Below are positions 20,640 to 32,485 of a DNA stretch of 64,000 bases, one piece after another. The notes under the pieces are model-generated. The model did no database searches and was not told the origin of the DNA. It saw nothing but the letters and a program-made list of their open reading frames with translations. The translations under genes were made by a program, and so were the position numbers. The stretch lies in the NCBI RefSeq assembly GCF_001704415.2, contig NC_030823.1, positions 77,066,458-77,130,457 on the forward strand. The letters are read 5' to 3'. Position 1 is the first letter of the stretch. Each line of letters starts with the position of its first letter. The stretch is from Capra hircus. Its lineage: Eukaryota > Chordata > Mammalia > Artiodactyla > Bovidae.

Positions 20640-21215
20640 CCTGAAAAAATGATGTGTTAAAATGGCTATGAAACTTTGTGGAGGGACAGATAAGGACACA
20701 GTGGTCCAGAGTTTTGAACGTCCTGTAAACAAGCACTAAAGCAGCAGTGAAGCGGCAGTTCAGGAGGGAGATACGTCCACAGACGAGAGCAGAAAATTCT
20801 GTGAGCAGACCAAAGCAGCTGTTGCTAAAAAGGGGTCCAAAGACTCCTGGGGTTCCTGAGACTCTTCCCAACTGCATATCCATGTGAATCCAGATTTTCC
20901 TCATGTTCTTCAAGGAAAATGTGATATCACAGCTGACTGACCGAACAAGCAGATGGGAGAATCCAGCTGTCATCTGTGAAGCCAAACATTAAGATGTTTG
21001 TAAAAACAGTGAAACGATGCCACTTTCCCACTAGTTTTGTTTTCTTATAGGAAAACAGAGGCTTTTTCATCAATAGAAATTATATACATTAACAGGTAAT
21101 AGTCATTGTTTTAATGAATTAATATTTTAAAACACTTCCTAGATTTAATTTCTAATATGACAAACATCAATAGATAGAACCCAAAGCTCTCTGAGATTCT
21201 AACAAAATGTTAAGA
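20640..21215 (+). mobile_element. hAT (Charlie-like) DNA transposon relic
   Basis: Recognised from gggtccaaagactcctgggg, gtgatatcacagctgactga, gagaatccagctgtcatct and tttaatttctaatatgac in the order known for an ancient mammalian hAT family. No transposase frame survives. The 119-codon minus-strand frame at 20626-20985 is antisense to it and not considered a gene. Confidence 0.6.
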
Positions 21216-21229
21216 GCATAAAAAGAATA

Positions 21230-21306
21230 TTAAAAAGGATGCATATATATGTATGACTGAATCACTTTGCTGTACAGCAGAAATTAACACATTGTAAATC
21301 AATTAT
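21230..21306 (+). mobile_element. L1 3'-end fragment
   Basis: Contains gactgaatcactttgctgt and cagcagaaattaacacattg, the conserved last ~70 bp of artiodactyl L1. It lies between the hAT relic and a Bov-tA. Confidence 0.7.
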
Positions 21307-21545
21307 GTGCTCCAACGCTCAGTCATGTCCAGCTCTTTGTGATCCCATGGACTATATCCTGTCCTCTGTCCATGGGATTTTTCAGGCAAGAATACAGGAG
21401 TTGGTTGCCATTTCCTCCTCCAGGGGATCTTCCCGACCCAGGGACTGAACCCATGTCTCTGATGTTCTGCCCTGGTAAGCAGGTTCTTTCCAGACACCTG
21501 GGAAGCCCCGGGCAGATTCTTTACCACTGAGCCACGGGGAGGCCC
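21307..21545 (-). mobile_element. Bov-tA SINE with repeated tRNA head
   Basis: Minus-strand Bov-tA. Its right end carries two overlapping tRNA-head ends (a tgggaagcccc end at about 21500-21510 and another ending at about 21545), suggesting a short internal duplication. Confidence 0.85.
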
Positions 21546-22790
21546 TCTTTTTACTATACTACACTCTTTACTTTTACATAAAATCAAGTATTACTTGAAA
21601 TTACAAAACACAACACTAAATACACTCATTTTATATGCTTTTGCATTTGATAATAAGAAACTAGAAAAACATGATGCATTAATGATAAATCTTCCTTCTT
21701 TATATTTCTGAAAAAAAAAGCCAAGTATAATTAAAGAAAAGCCATGAATAAATATAATATATTTTGGAGAATGTGTTCATTATATATTGAATATTTAAAC
21801 TAAAATTACTGCGGAACATATAAATTTACTACAGAGCTTCAAATAAATGATACCTATTTTATGAAAATGCTTGAGTTTGTATTATGTGTTTACTTAAGAC
21901 ACTATTTCACTTGTGAAAGGTTTTTACAAAGATATGAATCTTTCCCTCAATGATAAAACTTCATATGCTTAAAAAAAAAAAAAAAAACTTTTCCAAGTCT
22001 TACGTCACAGGGTGGGTAATGTTAGAAAATGTGGTAAACCAATATAAATATGCATATATAAACAAATAAGTAGATGTAATTGTTGCCCAGTTTTTACACA
22101 TGTTGTATATTAGAGCATAATAGTTTTATATTTTTCTTGGCCTCCAGGAGTAATTTTTCTAAAATTGTGCACGTTAGAAGTAAATACAACATCAGTTGAT
22201 GTCCATAACAAGGAAAGAAAAATTCAAAATATAATAAATTATGAGGATTTTTTAGTGATTTATATTCAAATGTTTAGACAAAGGCATTGCCTTCACTAGA
22301 GAACTCATCACATTAAGGTCTGATTTTTAGATTGATTTATCATTCAAAATAATGCATAGCTGAAGTAAGGGTATGCTCTTTCTATGTAAAAACATAATTA
22401 GCTGTATAATCAAAAGCTAAATTGAAAACAAATGTTTTTTTTCTTTTTGGAAACATTAATTATATTTGCCTTTCAGCAGTACTGTAACTAGTATTATAAA
22501 CATGCTGAAATTGTAAGTTACCGACCTTTCAGCATATGAGTTGTCCAAAACCAATTCCACTCCTCTTTTCCCTCTGAAATTCCGTTTTGGTTCCATTACT
22601 GGTTAAAACATTGAACAGAATTGAGGGTTCTTGTCATCAATTTTATTTTTCTTTGGTTATTAATATTTTTTCTTTTTGATAAAGATCTGCTTGAGGAGGA
22701 TTTCAAAAGAAGTTGCTGAACCATTATTTGAGGAATTATTGCTGGCTTTACTAAAATGGTAGAATGTGGTAATTAGGTCAAGAGTATGTA
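21546..22790. other. AT-rich single-copy stretch with A17
   Basis: No gene or repeat family recognised. It contains a 17-base A run at 21971-21987 without a recognisable element upstream. Confidence 0.5.
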
Positions 22791-22794
22791 CCCT

Positions 22795-22985
22795 TGAACC
22801 AAATAGCTAGAGCTTGAAGTTTAGCACTGCTGATGATGCTCTGTGTCCTCGGGCAAATTGTTTGAACTCTTTATTCATTAATGTTCTCATCTATAAAATG
22901 GGTTAATAATGATAATGCTTACTAGTGCAGTTATTTTGAGAAACCAGTTGATAAATACTTCTGTAATAGTTTGAAAACTTGGACT
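22795..22985 (+). mobile_element. MIR SINE
   Basis: Plus-strand MIR: ctctgtgtcctcgggcaaat, then ctcatctataaaatgggtta and ataatgataatgcttactag in consensus order. Confidence 0.7.
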
Positions 22986-23665
22986 TGAGTTATTGATTTG
23001 GGCTATCTATTTTAAAAACTTAATCTTCTGTATGGTAACTTTCTAAAGGAAAAAGGAACACTGAAATAGAAATAACATTTTATTAATTTCTGCTATCTAG
23101 AGCAGTAACTAATGCATTTCAAGTAACCAGAGGCTTGAAAAAGAAAGCAACGACCATACACAGAATGAAAAGACAGCCTGCAGAATGCGGGGAGACATCT
23201 GAAAGTGATCCAGTCAACAAGAGGCCAGTCTCCAAAAGGGACAAACGGATCAAATGACGCAATTAAAAAAATGCAAACAACCCAGTCAGATAAAGGGCAG
23301 AAGATCTAAACAGACATTTCTTCAAAGAAGACATTCAGATAGCCAATAGGCACAGGTAAAGATGCTCAATATTGCTATACATAGAAATGCGAATTAAAAC
23401 TGCAGTGAGGTATCACCTCACACTAGCCAGAGTAGCCATCACCAAAATGGAGAGAAGGGAACCCTCCTACCCTGTCGGCAGGAATGTGAATTCCTGCAGC
23501 CACTATGGAGAACAGTATGGAGATTCCTTAAAATACTAAAACTAGAGCTAACATATGATCCCAGCAATCCCACTTCTAGGCATATATCTGGAAAGAACTC
23601 TAATCCCAAAAGATATATGCACCCCAATGTTTGTACCATCACTACTTACAATAGCCAAGACTTGT

Positions 23666-23874
23666 GAAAGTGAAAGCTGCTCAGTCGTATCTGACTCTTT
23701 GTGACCCCATGGACTGCAGCCCACCAGGCTCCTCTGTCCATAGAATTCTCCAGGCAAGAATACTGGAGTGGGTTGCCATTCCTTTTTCCAGGGGAATCTT
23801 CCAAACCCAGGGATCAAACCCAGGTCTCCCGTAGTGCAGGGGGATTCTTTACCATCTGAGTCACCAGGGAAGCC
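23666..23874 (-). mobile_element. Bov-tA SINE in L1
   Basis: Minus-strand Bov-tA inserted at the L1 phrase agccaagac (aggac on the far side). Its tRNA end is now part of the duplicated target of the next SINE. Confidence 0.9.
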
Positions 23875-23880
23875 AGGACA

Positions 23881-24050
23881 AAGACTCTGCCTGCAATGCA
23901 GGAGACCAGGGTTCGATCTCTGGGTCGGGAAGATCCTCTGGAGAAGGAAATGGCAACTCACTCCAGTATTCTTGCCCGGGGAAATCCCATGGACAGAGGA
24001 GCCTGGTGGGGTCACAAAGAGTCGGACACGACTGAGCGACTAAGACAACA
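23881..24050 (+). mobile_element. Bov-tA SINE inserted at the edge of another Bov-tA
   Basis: Plus-strand, missing the first ~30 bp of the tRNA head. It is bounded by a perfect 19-bp duplication at 23862-23880 and 24051-24069, which includes the end of the older Bov-tA (caccagggaagcc) and L1 sequence. The pair is therefore arranged head to head, and the order of insertion is clear. Confidence 0.92.
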
Positions 24051-24128
24051 CACCAGGGAAGCCAGGACATAGAAGCAACCCAAATGTACACTGAAGGATG
24101 AACGGGTAAGGAAGATGTGATGTATAAC

Positions 24129-24155
24129 TGTGTGTGTGTGTGTGTGTGTGTGTGT
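24129..24155. repeat. (TG)n microsatellite
   Basis: About 13 TG units at the left edge of the Bov-tA at 24160. A matching AC/TA run at 24373-24396 lies at its right edge, where L1 normally has a short tatata/caca stretch. Confidence 0.9.
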
Positions 24156-24159
24156 TCGC

Positions 24160-24372
24160 ACGCGCTGTGCTTAGTTGCTCAGTCCTGTATGACCCTTTGT
24201 GACCCCACGGACTGTAGCCCGCCAGGCTCCTCTGTCCATGGGGATCCTCAAGGCAAGAATACTGGAGTGGGTTGCCATGCCCTCCTCCAGGGGATCTTCC
24301 CGACCCAGGGACAGAACCCAGGTCTCCACATTACAGGCGGATTCTTTACCAGCTGAGCCACAAGGGAAGCCC
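24160..24372 (-). mobile_element. Bov-tA SINE in L1
   Basis: Minus-strand full Bov-tA (body then tRNA head ending gggaagccc), inserted into the AT/CA-rich part of the L1 ORF2 end. Confidence 0.9.
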
Positions 24373-25163
24373 ATATATATACACACACACACACAGATAC
24401 ATAGATCAGATATCATGGGATATGACTCATCCATATAAAAGGGTGAAAGAGCGTCATTTGCAGCAACATGGATGGATCTAGAGATTATCCCAGTAAGGGA
24501 ACTAAGACCGAGAAAGACAAATATCCTATGATATTACTTACACATGGAGTCTAAAAAATAAACTTATTCATTTGTTAAGTCTAACAAATCAACTTGTTTA
24601 CAAAACAGAAATAGACTCACAGACACAGGAAACAAACTTATTGTCACCAAAGGGGGAGGGGCTCAGGGAGGGATAAATTAAGAGTTTAAGATGAACAGAT
24701 ATAAACTACTGCACACCGAACAGATTAAACAAGGACCTTATAGCACAGGGAACTATACTCAGTATCCTTTAATAACCTATAACAGATAAGAATGTGAAAA
24801 AATGTCTATATTATCTATGTATAATATACATAAAACTGAATCACTTTGCTGTACATCTGAAACTAGCAACGTTGCAGATCAACTATGTTCCAATTTAAAA
24901 ATAAGCCTAATTTGTATAATTTTAAAATTTCTTAAGGAAAGAGAAAGAAAATCAAATATACTTACAAAAAGAAAATGGAGAGGGAGAAAATGTCCTTCCG
25001 AAACAGAGGGGTTGCATCTCCTATGTCATCAAGCCAACAGAGTATTTACTCTCCATTAATCAAGAGAGACTTTAATGATGAAAAAGCATGTCAAATTAGG
25101 AAAAATAGTAACATTTTAGAATAGTGTATGTTTATTTTTTTTAGTATATTGGTATCTTATCGC

Positions 25164-26472
25164 AAGAAGAGCAGTACTAAAGAACATTCAAACTACCAGA
25201 CAGTTGAACTCACTTCTTATGCTAGTAATGTGATGCTCAAAATCCTTCAAGCTAGGCTTCAGCAGTACTTGAATTGAGAATTTTCAGATGTACAACCTGG
25301 GTTTAGAAAAGGCAGAAGAACCAGAGATCAAATTGCCAACATTTGCTGAATCATAGAGAAAGCAAGGGAATTCCAGGAAAACATCTACTCGGTTTAAATG
25401 ATCAAGCTAAAGCCTTTGACTCTGTGGATCACAACAAACTGTGGAAAACTCTTATTAAAGAGATGGGAATGCCAGACCATCTTACCTGGCTCCTGAGAAA
25501 CCTGTAGGCAGGTCAAGAAGCAGCAGATAGAACCTTATATGGAACAAGTGACTGGTTCCAATTTGAGAAAGGAATACATCAAGTCTGTATATTGTCACCC
25601 TGTTTATTTAACATCAATGCAGAATACATCATGCAAAATGTCAGGCTGGAATCAAGTTACAAGCTGGAATCAAGACTGCCGGGAGAAATAGCAACAAGCT
25701 CAGATATGCAGATGATACCACTCTAATGGCAGAAAGTGAAGAGGAACTGAAGAGCTTCTTGGTGAGGGTGAAAGAGGAGAGCGAAAAGGCTGGTTTAAAA
25801 CTCAGCATTAAAAAACTAAGATCAGGGCATCCGGTCCCATCATTTCATGGCAGATACAAGGGGAAAAGGTGGAAGCAGAGACAGACTTTCTCTTTTTTGA
25901 GCTCTAAAATCAGCGCGGATGGTGATTGCAGCATGAAATGAGAAGAAGAATGCTTCTTGGAAGGAAAGTTATGACCAACCTAGAAAGCATATTAAAAAGC
26001 AAAGACATCACTTTGCCAACAAAGGCCTGCATAGTCAAAGCTATGGTCTTTCCAGGAGTCACGAACAGGTGTGAGAGTGAGACGATACAGAAGGCAGAGT
26101 GCAGGAGAGCTGATGCTTTTGAGCTGCGGTGCTGGAGAGGACTCTTGGGAGTCCTTTGCACTGCAAGGAGATCCAACCAGTTCCCAAAGGAAGTCAACCC
26201 TGAATATTCCTTGGAAGGACTGATGCTGAAGCTGAAGCTCCAATACTTGGGCCACATGATGAGAAGAGCTGACTCAATTGAAAAGATCCTGATGCTGGGA
26301 AAGACTGAGGGCAGGAGGAGAAGGGGATGACAGAGGATGAGATGGTTGGATGGCGTCACCAACTCGATGGACGTGAGTTTGAGTGAGCTCAGGGAGATAG
26401 TGAAGGACAGGGAATCCTGGTGTGCTGCAGTCCATGGAGTCGCAAAGAGTCGGACATGACATGACAACAATG
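25164..26472 (+). mobile_element. BovB RT half
   Basis: Starts at the post-linker RT region and runs to just before the 3' tail. The FDSVDHNKLW-like block and the YADD box (about 25701-25712, reading YADDTTLMAESEEELK) are recognisable, but stops (for example near 25275 and 25505) and frameshifts break the frame. A 134-codon C-terminal frame remains at 25926-26330. It ends acatgacatgacaacaatga, an aberrant tail. Confidence 0.9.
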
Positions 26473-26599
26473 ACTATATATTGAAATTAAGTTAAATGAT
26501 TTTCTATTAAAGAACTGAACCTGTTTTTAAAATATTCCTAAAACTGACTCAAGAAGACAAAGAAGATCTGAAAGCTTCTATGTATGGGATAAAGGCTGA

Positions 26600-27700
26600 A
26601 TAAGATGAAAATGGACTAAGGCAATTCAACAGAATACAAGAAAAACTTATAGTCATGACCATCTAAATAAGGGTATAAAGAGCATTTCCTAAAATTCAGT
26701 ATGTAATTACAATTTTTTTAAAGCAGAAAGTGAAAATCTCATAGAAAGCTAAAACTTGAAAGGAAATCGTTATAGTGGTAGACAGCATATACTCACCTAT
26801 TCCCCATCAAAAAAATAAACAAAAAAATCATATGCAATACTCATGATACTGAATGGCTGGAAAAGCATAAAAGACATTTTGTAGAGAATGATTTCTACAT
26901 ATAAAATCTAAATAATCTACGACTTAAAATTAGTAAAGTTTAACAAACTTTCTGGTTATAAAATCAATACACAGAGGTCAATTTAATTTACAGAGAACAC
27001 CAAAAATCAATTTAAAGCATACGTTAAAAAAGATAATGCTTAGAATCTTTAAAGCACCAAAAACTAAATCTAATAACACATGGCTGTGCTTGTTAAAACT
27101 ATAAAATGTTGATGAAAACATTTTAAAAAGAGCCAAGCAAATTGAAAAATATAACATTTATGTCATGACTATTCAAAATTATAAAAAGATGAATTTTATT
27201 AAAATCAGGTATCAGGAATTCTTATAAAGCTCCTCTGTCCATGGGATTCTCCAGGCAAGAATAATGGAATGGGTTGCTAGTTCCTCCTCCAGGGGATCTT
27301 TCCAACCCAGGAATGGAACCCACGATTCCTGCGGCTCCTGCATTGCAGGCAGATTCTTTGCCACTGAACCACCAGGGAAAGCCCCTTTAAAATCATCTCC
27401 GAAGTATAATTTAACCAACGGAACAACAGAGAGCCAGGCAGCAGACACACATACATGTTAGAATCTGACTTGTGACAGGGCAGTTAATACAGACCAGAGG
27501 GGAAAATGCGGGCTGCTCAGTAAGTACAGCTGTAAAAGTTAACATCTCTGACTGCTGGCTGAGTGTGAATGGATATGGCCACCCTGGAAAGCAATCTGAC
27601 CTTACCTGGCAAAGTTGAGCATGCCCCTTTCGTATTACTCATCACTTACATTCCTGGGTACATACACCATCATACCTTCTTCAAAATCAGAAGTGGGGTC
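26600..27700 (+). mobile_element. Ancient L1 ORF2 remnant, split by a Bov-tA
   Basis: A-rich sequence with recognisable but heavily mutated L1 ORF2 phrases (ggttataaaatcaatacaca; ggaacaacagagagccagg; gtaagtacagctg; ttcctgggtacatacacc) on both sides of the SINE at 27225-27387. No frame survives. Confidence 0.6.
27225..27387 (-). mobile_element. Bov-tA SINE lacking its 3' end
   Basis: Minus-strand. It begins within the BovA body (gctcctctgtccatgggat), so the final BovB-like 3' end is missing; the tRNA head is complete. Loss of a SINE 3' end is unusual and suggests later deletion. Confidence 0.85.
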
Positions 27701-27842
27701 AGCCCATCCCAGTCATAGCATCCAGACGTGTAATGGACCCCTCTCCATTATCAGGCGCTATGCAGAAGGGTGAACAGAGCCTGGGCAGGCTTAGAGAAAC
27801 AGATGCCCAGAACAGGGTGCACAAAGCTTCCGAATTTTATTT

Positions 27843-28745
27843 TTATTGCTGAAGCCTGGCTTGGAGAATTTTGAGCATTACTTTACTAGCATGTGAGATG
27901 AGTGCAATTGTGCGGTAGTTTGAGCATTCTTTGGCATTGCCTTTCTTTGGAATTGGAATGAAAACTGACCTTTTCCAGTCCTGTGACCACTGTTGGGTTT
28001 TCCAAATTTGCTGGCATATTGAGTGCAGCACTGTCACAGCATCATCTTTCAGGATTTGAAACAGCTCAACTGGAATTCCATCACCTCCACTAGCTTTGTT
28101 CGTAGCGATGCTTTCTAAGGCCCACTTGACTTCACATGCCAAGATGTCTGGCTCTAGATTAGTGATCACATCATCATGATTATCTGGGTCGTGAATATCT
28201 TTTTTGTACAGTTCTTCCGTGTATTCTTGCCACCTCTTCTTAATATCTTCTGCTTCTGTTAGGTTCATGCCATTTCTGTCCTTTATTGAGCCCATCTTTG
28301 CATGAAATGTTCCCTTGGTATCTCTAATTTTCTTTAAGAGATCTCTAGTCTTTTCCATTCTGTTGTTCTCCTCTATTTCTTTGCATTGATTGCTGAAGAC
28401 ATCTTTCTTATCTCTTCTTGCTATTCTTTGGAACTCTGCATTCAGATGCTTATATCTTTCCTTTTCTCCTTTGCTTTTCGCCTCTCTTCTTTTCACAGCT
28501 ATTTGTAAGGCCTTCCCAGACAGCCATTTTGCTTTTTTGCATTTCTTTTCCATGGGGATGGTCTTGATCCCTGTCTTCTGTACAATATCACGAACCTCAG
28601 TCCATAGTTCATCAGGCACTCTATCTATCAGATCTAGGCCTTTAAATCTATTTCCCACATCCAATGTATAATCATAAGGGATTTGATTTAGGTCATACCT
28701 GAATGGTCTAGCGGTTTTCCCTACTTTCTTCAATTTGAGTCTCAA
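27843..28745 (-). pseudogene. BovB polyprotein remnant: linker and N-terminal RT
   Basis: 300 codons open from the RLKLKKVGKTARPFRYDLNQ block through the ASGGDGIPVELFQ block and the FIPIPKKGNAKECSNYR block of the RT fingers, ending at the truncation. It is unusually long for a degraded copy, which suggests relative youth. Upstream it is separated from the endonuclease by a stop directly after GSDH (about 28760). Confidence 0.85.
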
Positions 28746-30068
28746 TTTGGCAATAAGGAATTAATGATCTGAGCCACAGTCAGCTCCTGGTCTTGTTTTT
28801 GTTGACTGTGTAGAGCTTCTCCATCTTTGGCTGCACAGAATATAATCAATCTGATTTCGGTGTTGACCATCTGGTGATGTCCATGTGTAGAGTCTTCTCT
28901 TGTGTTGTTGGAAGAGGGTGTTTGCTATGACCAGTGCATTTTCTTGGCAAAACTCTGTTAGTCTTTGCCCTGCTTCATTCTGCATTCCAAGGCCAAATTT
29001 GCCTGTTACTCCAGGTGTTTCTTGACTTTGTACTTGGGCATTCCAGCACCCTATAATGAAAAGGACATCTCTTTTGGGTGTTAGTTCTAAAAGGTCATGT
29101 ATGTCTTCATAAAACTGTTCAACTTCAGCTTCTTCAGTGTTACTGGTTGGGACGTAGACTTGGATAACTGTGATATTGAATGGTTTGCCTTGGAGATGAA
29201 CAGAGATCATTCTGTTGTTTTTGAGATTGCATCTAAGTACTGCATTTCAGACTCTTTTGTTGACCATGATGGCTACTCCATTTCTTCTGAGGGATTCCTG
29301 CCCACAGTAGTAGGTATAATGGTCATCTGAGTTAAATTCACCCATTCCAGTCCATTTTAGTTCGCTGATTCCTAGAATGTTGACATTCACCCTTGCCATC
29401 TCTTGTTTGAACACTTCCAATTTGCCTTGATTCATGGACCTAACATTCCAGGTTCCTATGCAATATTGCTCTTTACAGCATTGGACCTTGCTTCTATCAC
29501 CAGTCACATCCACAGCTGGGTATTGTTTTTGCTTTCGCTCCATCCCTTCATTCTCTCTGGAGTTATTTCTCCACTGATCTCCAGTAGCATATTGGGCACC
29601 TACTGACCTGGGGAGTTCCTGTTTTGGTATCCTATCATTTTGCCTTTTCCTACTGTTCATGGGGTTCTCAAGGCAAGAATACTGAAGTGGCTTGCCATTC
29701 CCTTCTCCAGTGGACCACATTCTGTCAGACCTCTCCACCATGACCCGCCCCTCTTGGGTTGCCCCACAGGCATGGCTTGGTTTCATTGAGTTAGACAAGG
29801 CTGTGGTCCTAGTGTGATTAGATTGACTAGTTTTCTGTGAGTATGGTTTCAGTGTGTCTGCCCTCTGATGCCCTCTTGCAACACCTACCATCTTACTTGG
29901 GTTTCTCTTACCGTGGGCGTGGGGTATCTCTCACGGCTGCTCCAGCAAAGCACAGCCACTGTTCCTTACCTTGGTCGAGGGGTATCTCCTTACCGTCGCT
30001 GCTCCTGACCCTCACCGTGGGATAGCTCCTCTAGGCCCTCCTGCACCTGCGCAGCCACCGCTCCTCTG
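27845..30068 (-). mobile_element. BovB with 5' end present and 3' half missing
   Basis: On the minus strand this copy starts with the BovB 5' UTR (GC-rich, gcctgcgcagccacc-like motifs around 30000-30068 in reverse), then the N-terminal region, endonuclease, linker and the first part of the RT, and stops at the cttcagcaata block. The catalytic RT core and 3' tail are absent. The break is followed on the element strand by an aataaaaataaaa stretch. LINE copies are usually 5'-truncated, so a 3'-truncated copy with a 5' end is the reverse of expectation. Confidence 0.92.
28761..29891 (-). pseudogene. BovB endonuclease-domain remnant, catalytic Asp replaced
   Basis: Two frames (29247-29891, 214 codons; 28761-29210, 149 codons) together cover the N-terminal region and an APE-type endonuclease. 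Landmarks are GTWNVRSMNQGKLEVFKQEM, ISELKWTG, NITVIQVYVPT and NQIDYILCSQRWRSS. The expected GDWNA box reads GCWNA (near 29050), so one of the conserved catalytic residues is lost, and a frame break lies between 29210 and 29247. The enzyme would nick the target DNA to prime reverse transcription; this copy cannot. Confidence 0.88.
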
Positions 30069-30445
30069 GTTTAGGTACATTATAAATCTGAGGACTCGGA
30101 TTAACTCATTCAGATGAGTTTCTCTCCTCAAGGCTCAGCCCTGTGCCTGCCTGAGGGAAACACACATCAATGTGTTAGTGAATTGAATGGTCCAGCTCAG
30201 TCCTCTGGATGAGGAGGGATTACTGAGAAATGGGCTACCTCTTTTAAGCGTCTTGCTTCTGGGAATGTTTAGATTGCCTTTTAATTTCGGTTCTGAAATT
30301 ATGGTTGATTTTTTTCTAAAAGCATAAAGTATCACTTTCATAAGAAAATCCAGAAGAGCTTAATCACTGCAGCTATAAAAAATAGCTTAGCCATCACCCC
30401 TCTCCTTTCTCCATCCCATTGCCTGGCCCGTTCTTGTAAGGATAT
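30069..30445. other. Single-copy stretch
   Basis: No repeat family or gene recognised. Confidence 0.45.
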
Positions 30446-30945
30446 TGTTGCTGCTCAGTCACTAAGTCATGTCCAACTCTTTGCGACCCCATGGCCTGCA
30501 GCACACCAGTCTTCCCTGTCCTTCGCCATCTTCCGGAGTTTGCACAAACTCATGTCCGTTGAGTCAGTGATGACATCCAACCATCTCATCCTCTTTTGTC
30601 CCCTTCTCCTCCTGCCCTCAGTCTTTCCCAGCATCAGGGTCTTTTCCACTGAGTCACCTCTCCCCATCAGGTGGCCAAAGTATTGGAGCTTCAGCTTCAG
30701 CAACAGTTCTTCCAATGAATATTCAGGGTTGATTTCCTTTAGGATGGACTAGTTTGATCTCCTTGCAGTCCAAGGGACTCTCAAGAGTCTTCTCTAGCAC
30801 CACAGTTCAAAAGCATCAATTCTTCAGCTCTCAGCCTCCTTTAGGGTCCTAAAGGGCCTGACTACTGGAAAAGCCATAGCTTTGACTATACAGATCTTTG
30901 TTGGCAAAGAGATATCTTTGTTTTTCAACACGCTATCTAGCACAT
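30446..30945 (-). mobile_element. BovB 3' end, 5'-truncated
   Basis: About 500 bp of the BovB 3' end in minus orientation (ttgctgctcagtcactaagt at the left, ending around acacgctatctag). The tail is of the older type. No confident target-site duplication is seen. Confidence 0.9.
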
Positions 30946-32474
30946 TAACCATTGTGCTTGAAAATACAAACTATCTTCTCCACTGACTCCCTTCCCATAA
31001 CTCTCTGGCTCATGCCTACTGTTTCCGTAGAACTGGTGCTGAATGGTACATAAATTCTTTAACAAAAAAGAACACTTATTTTCTAGGTGTGAGATTTATA
31101 AAGGTTCCTAGCCTTCAATATGCTACAGATCCTGCATGATGTTAACATTGAGATGTATTCTACAATTGACAAGGTTGAGTATCAGGCATTGGGTGTCCTT
31201 CCAGTGCGAGAAGCTTACTAGTTTATGGACTTCAATATGTGCAGACTGTCAGCTGTCAATCTTTCAAGTTCAGATTACAAAGACCAACAGAAGCAGAAAC
31301 CAGGAATCATCTGGTGCTTTCTGGTTAACGTACCGTATACAAATTAATAGAGCAGAGGAAGGTGATTTGGTCAGGATGGGTTGATATACTGTTAAATTTT
31401 CCATGGAAATTTGTGGCAAATAAACTTTAATTGGATTCTTATTGTATTTAGTCAGCTATATTTGAAATATTTTTGAAATGAAGAATATCATTGAGTCACA
31501 TTTTTTAAAAAATGATTGAAGAGTAACCTTTAAAAAAAACTCATGAATACAAATGGATTTTAATGGGGGTCTATTATCACCTCCATGATGGTATGCAGCT
31601 GCATTAATATTAATGAGTTAGACATACACATTTATGAGAGATGAGCAGACTCTCACTGTGTTTACTACAAGATTGGTTGGCTTGTCTACAAATATAGCAT
31701 TGAGATTAACCAGAGTTGCCAATAGCAATGAGTATAAAGAAAAGAGGAAAACTTCTTTAATATTTATCCCCTTTTTTCCCTCGCTCTCTCTTAAGGATAT
31801 ACCATTTCCTGCAGGAAAGGGGAGTTTTAAATATCTGCGCTTACTGGTTTGTAAATTTTTGCTGCAAGTGACACGCTCCCATCCTGCATAAATAATTAAT
31901 AAGGTAGAAATGAATATGTAGCAGGTTGTTCTCATTCCCCTAAGGGTTCAGTTCCATTTCTGTAAATTAGTTTGTACCCAATTTCGGTTCTCAAGTGTCT
32001 GCACATTTGGGCGTTTTCTTTGGCTCTTTCCTGGTGTACTGATCGCCAGAGACTTGTGAGTAATCCACCTGCCTAGATCACACATGACTGGCGTCTGTTA
32101 AAAGACAATGTCATCCCGCAGTTCACTATGCAGGGCCAGCCACGTCAGTAACTGTGGCCAAACCACTATAAAGTCTCCTGAGATATCATCTTCCCTTAGA
32201 CAACTTCATCCTGTTCTCGCTGTAATCTCCATCATAAATGAAGCACTTTGGCCCAGAACAAAGATCTGTGTGTCCTAGAGTTCGTCAGCCCCACATATGA
32301 GGTACCTAATGATATAGACCTTATGGCCTCATGTATACCCGCCTCCTTCCCTCCATGGGCTCTGCACTCCAAGAACAACAACCACTGAAAACCAACTCAG
32401 CTCTCCCGAGGAGAGAAAGGATCGATAGAAAGTGAAAGTCAGGTGAGCTGACCTCCACTACTTAAACGGTAAAG
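30946..32474. other. Single-copy stretch
   Basis: No gene or repeat recognised. Between 31560 and 31910 it has TAAT-rich motifs, a gcagctgc palindrome and overlapping open frames on both strands, none with a known domain. Confidence 0.45.
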
Positions 32475-32485
32475 CAGCCACCACT

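Larger units (their letters stand above)
23134..24905 (+). mobile_element. L1 ORF2 C-terminus to 3' end, broken by three SINEs
   Basis: Pieces at 23134-23665, 24064-24128 and 24395-24905 are collinear parts of one L1. The ORF2 end lies before 23665 (ggtatcacctcacactagcc; cagcaatcccacttctaggc), followed by further 3' sequence (caacatggatggatctagag; tatagcacagggaactatac) and the end at ctttgctgtacatctgaaac. No ORF2 frame is intact. Bov-tA elements lie at 23666-23874, 23881-24050 and 24160-24372. Confidence 0.85.

Noticed and set aside
20626..20985. 119-codon minus-strand open frame
   Set aside because: It is antisense to a hAT relic and shows no domain.
31618..31935. 105-codon minus-strand open frame opposite an 85-codon plus frame
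   Set aside because: No recognisable domain on either strand, and AT-rich composition explains both. Kept only as a possible non-coding element.
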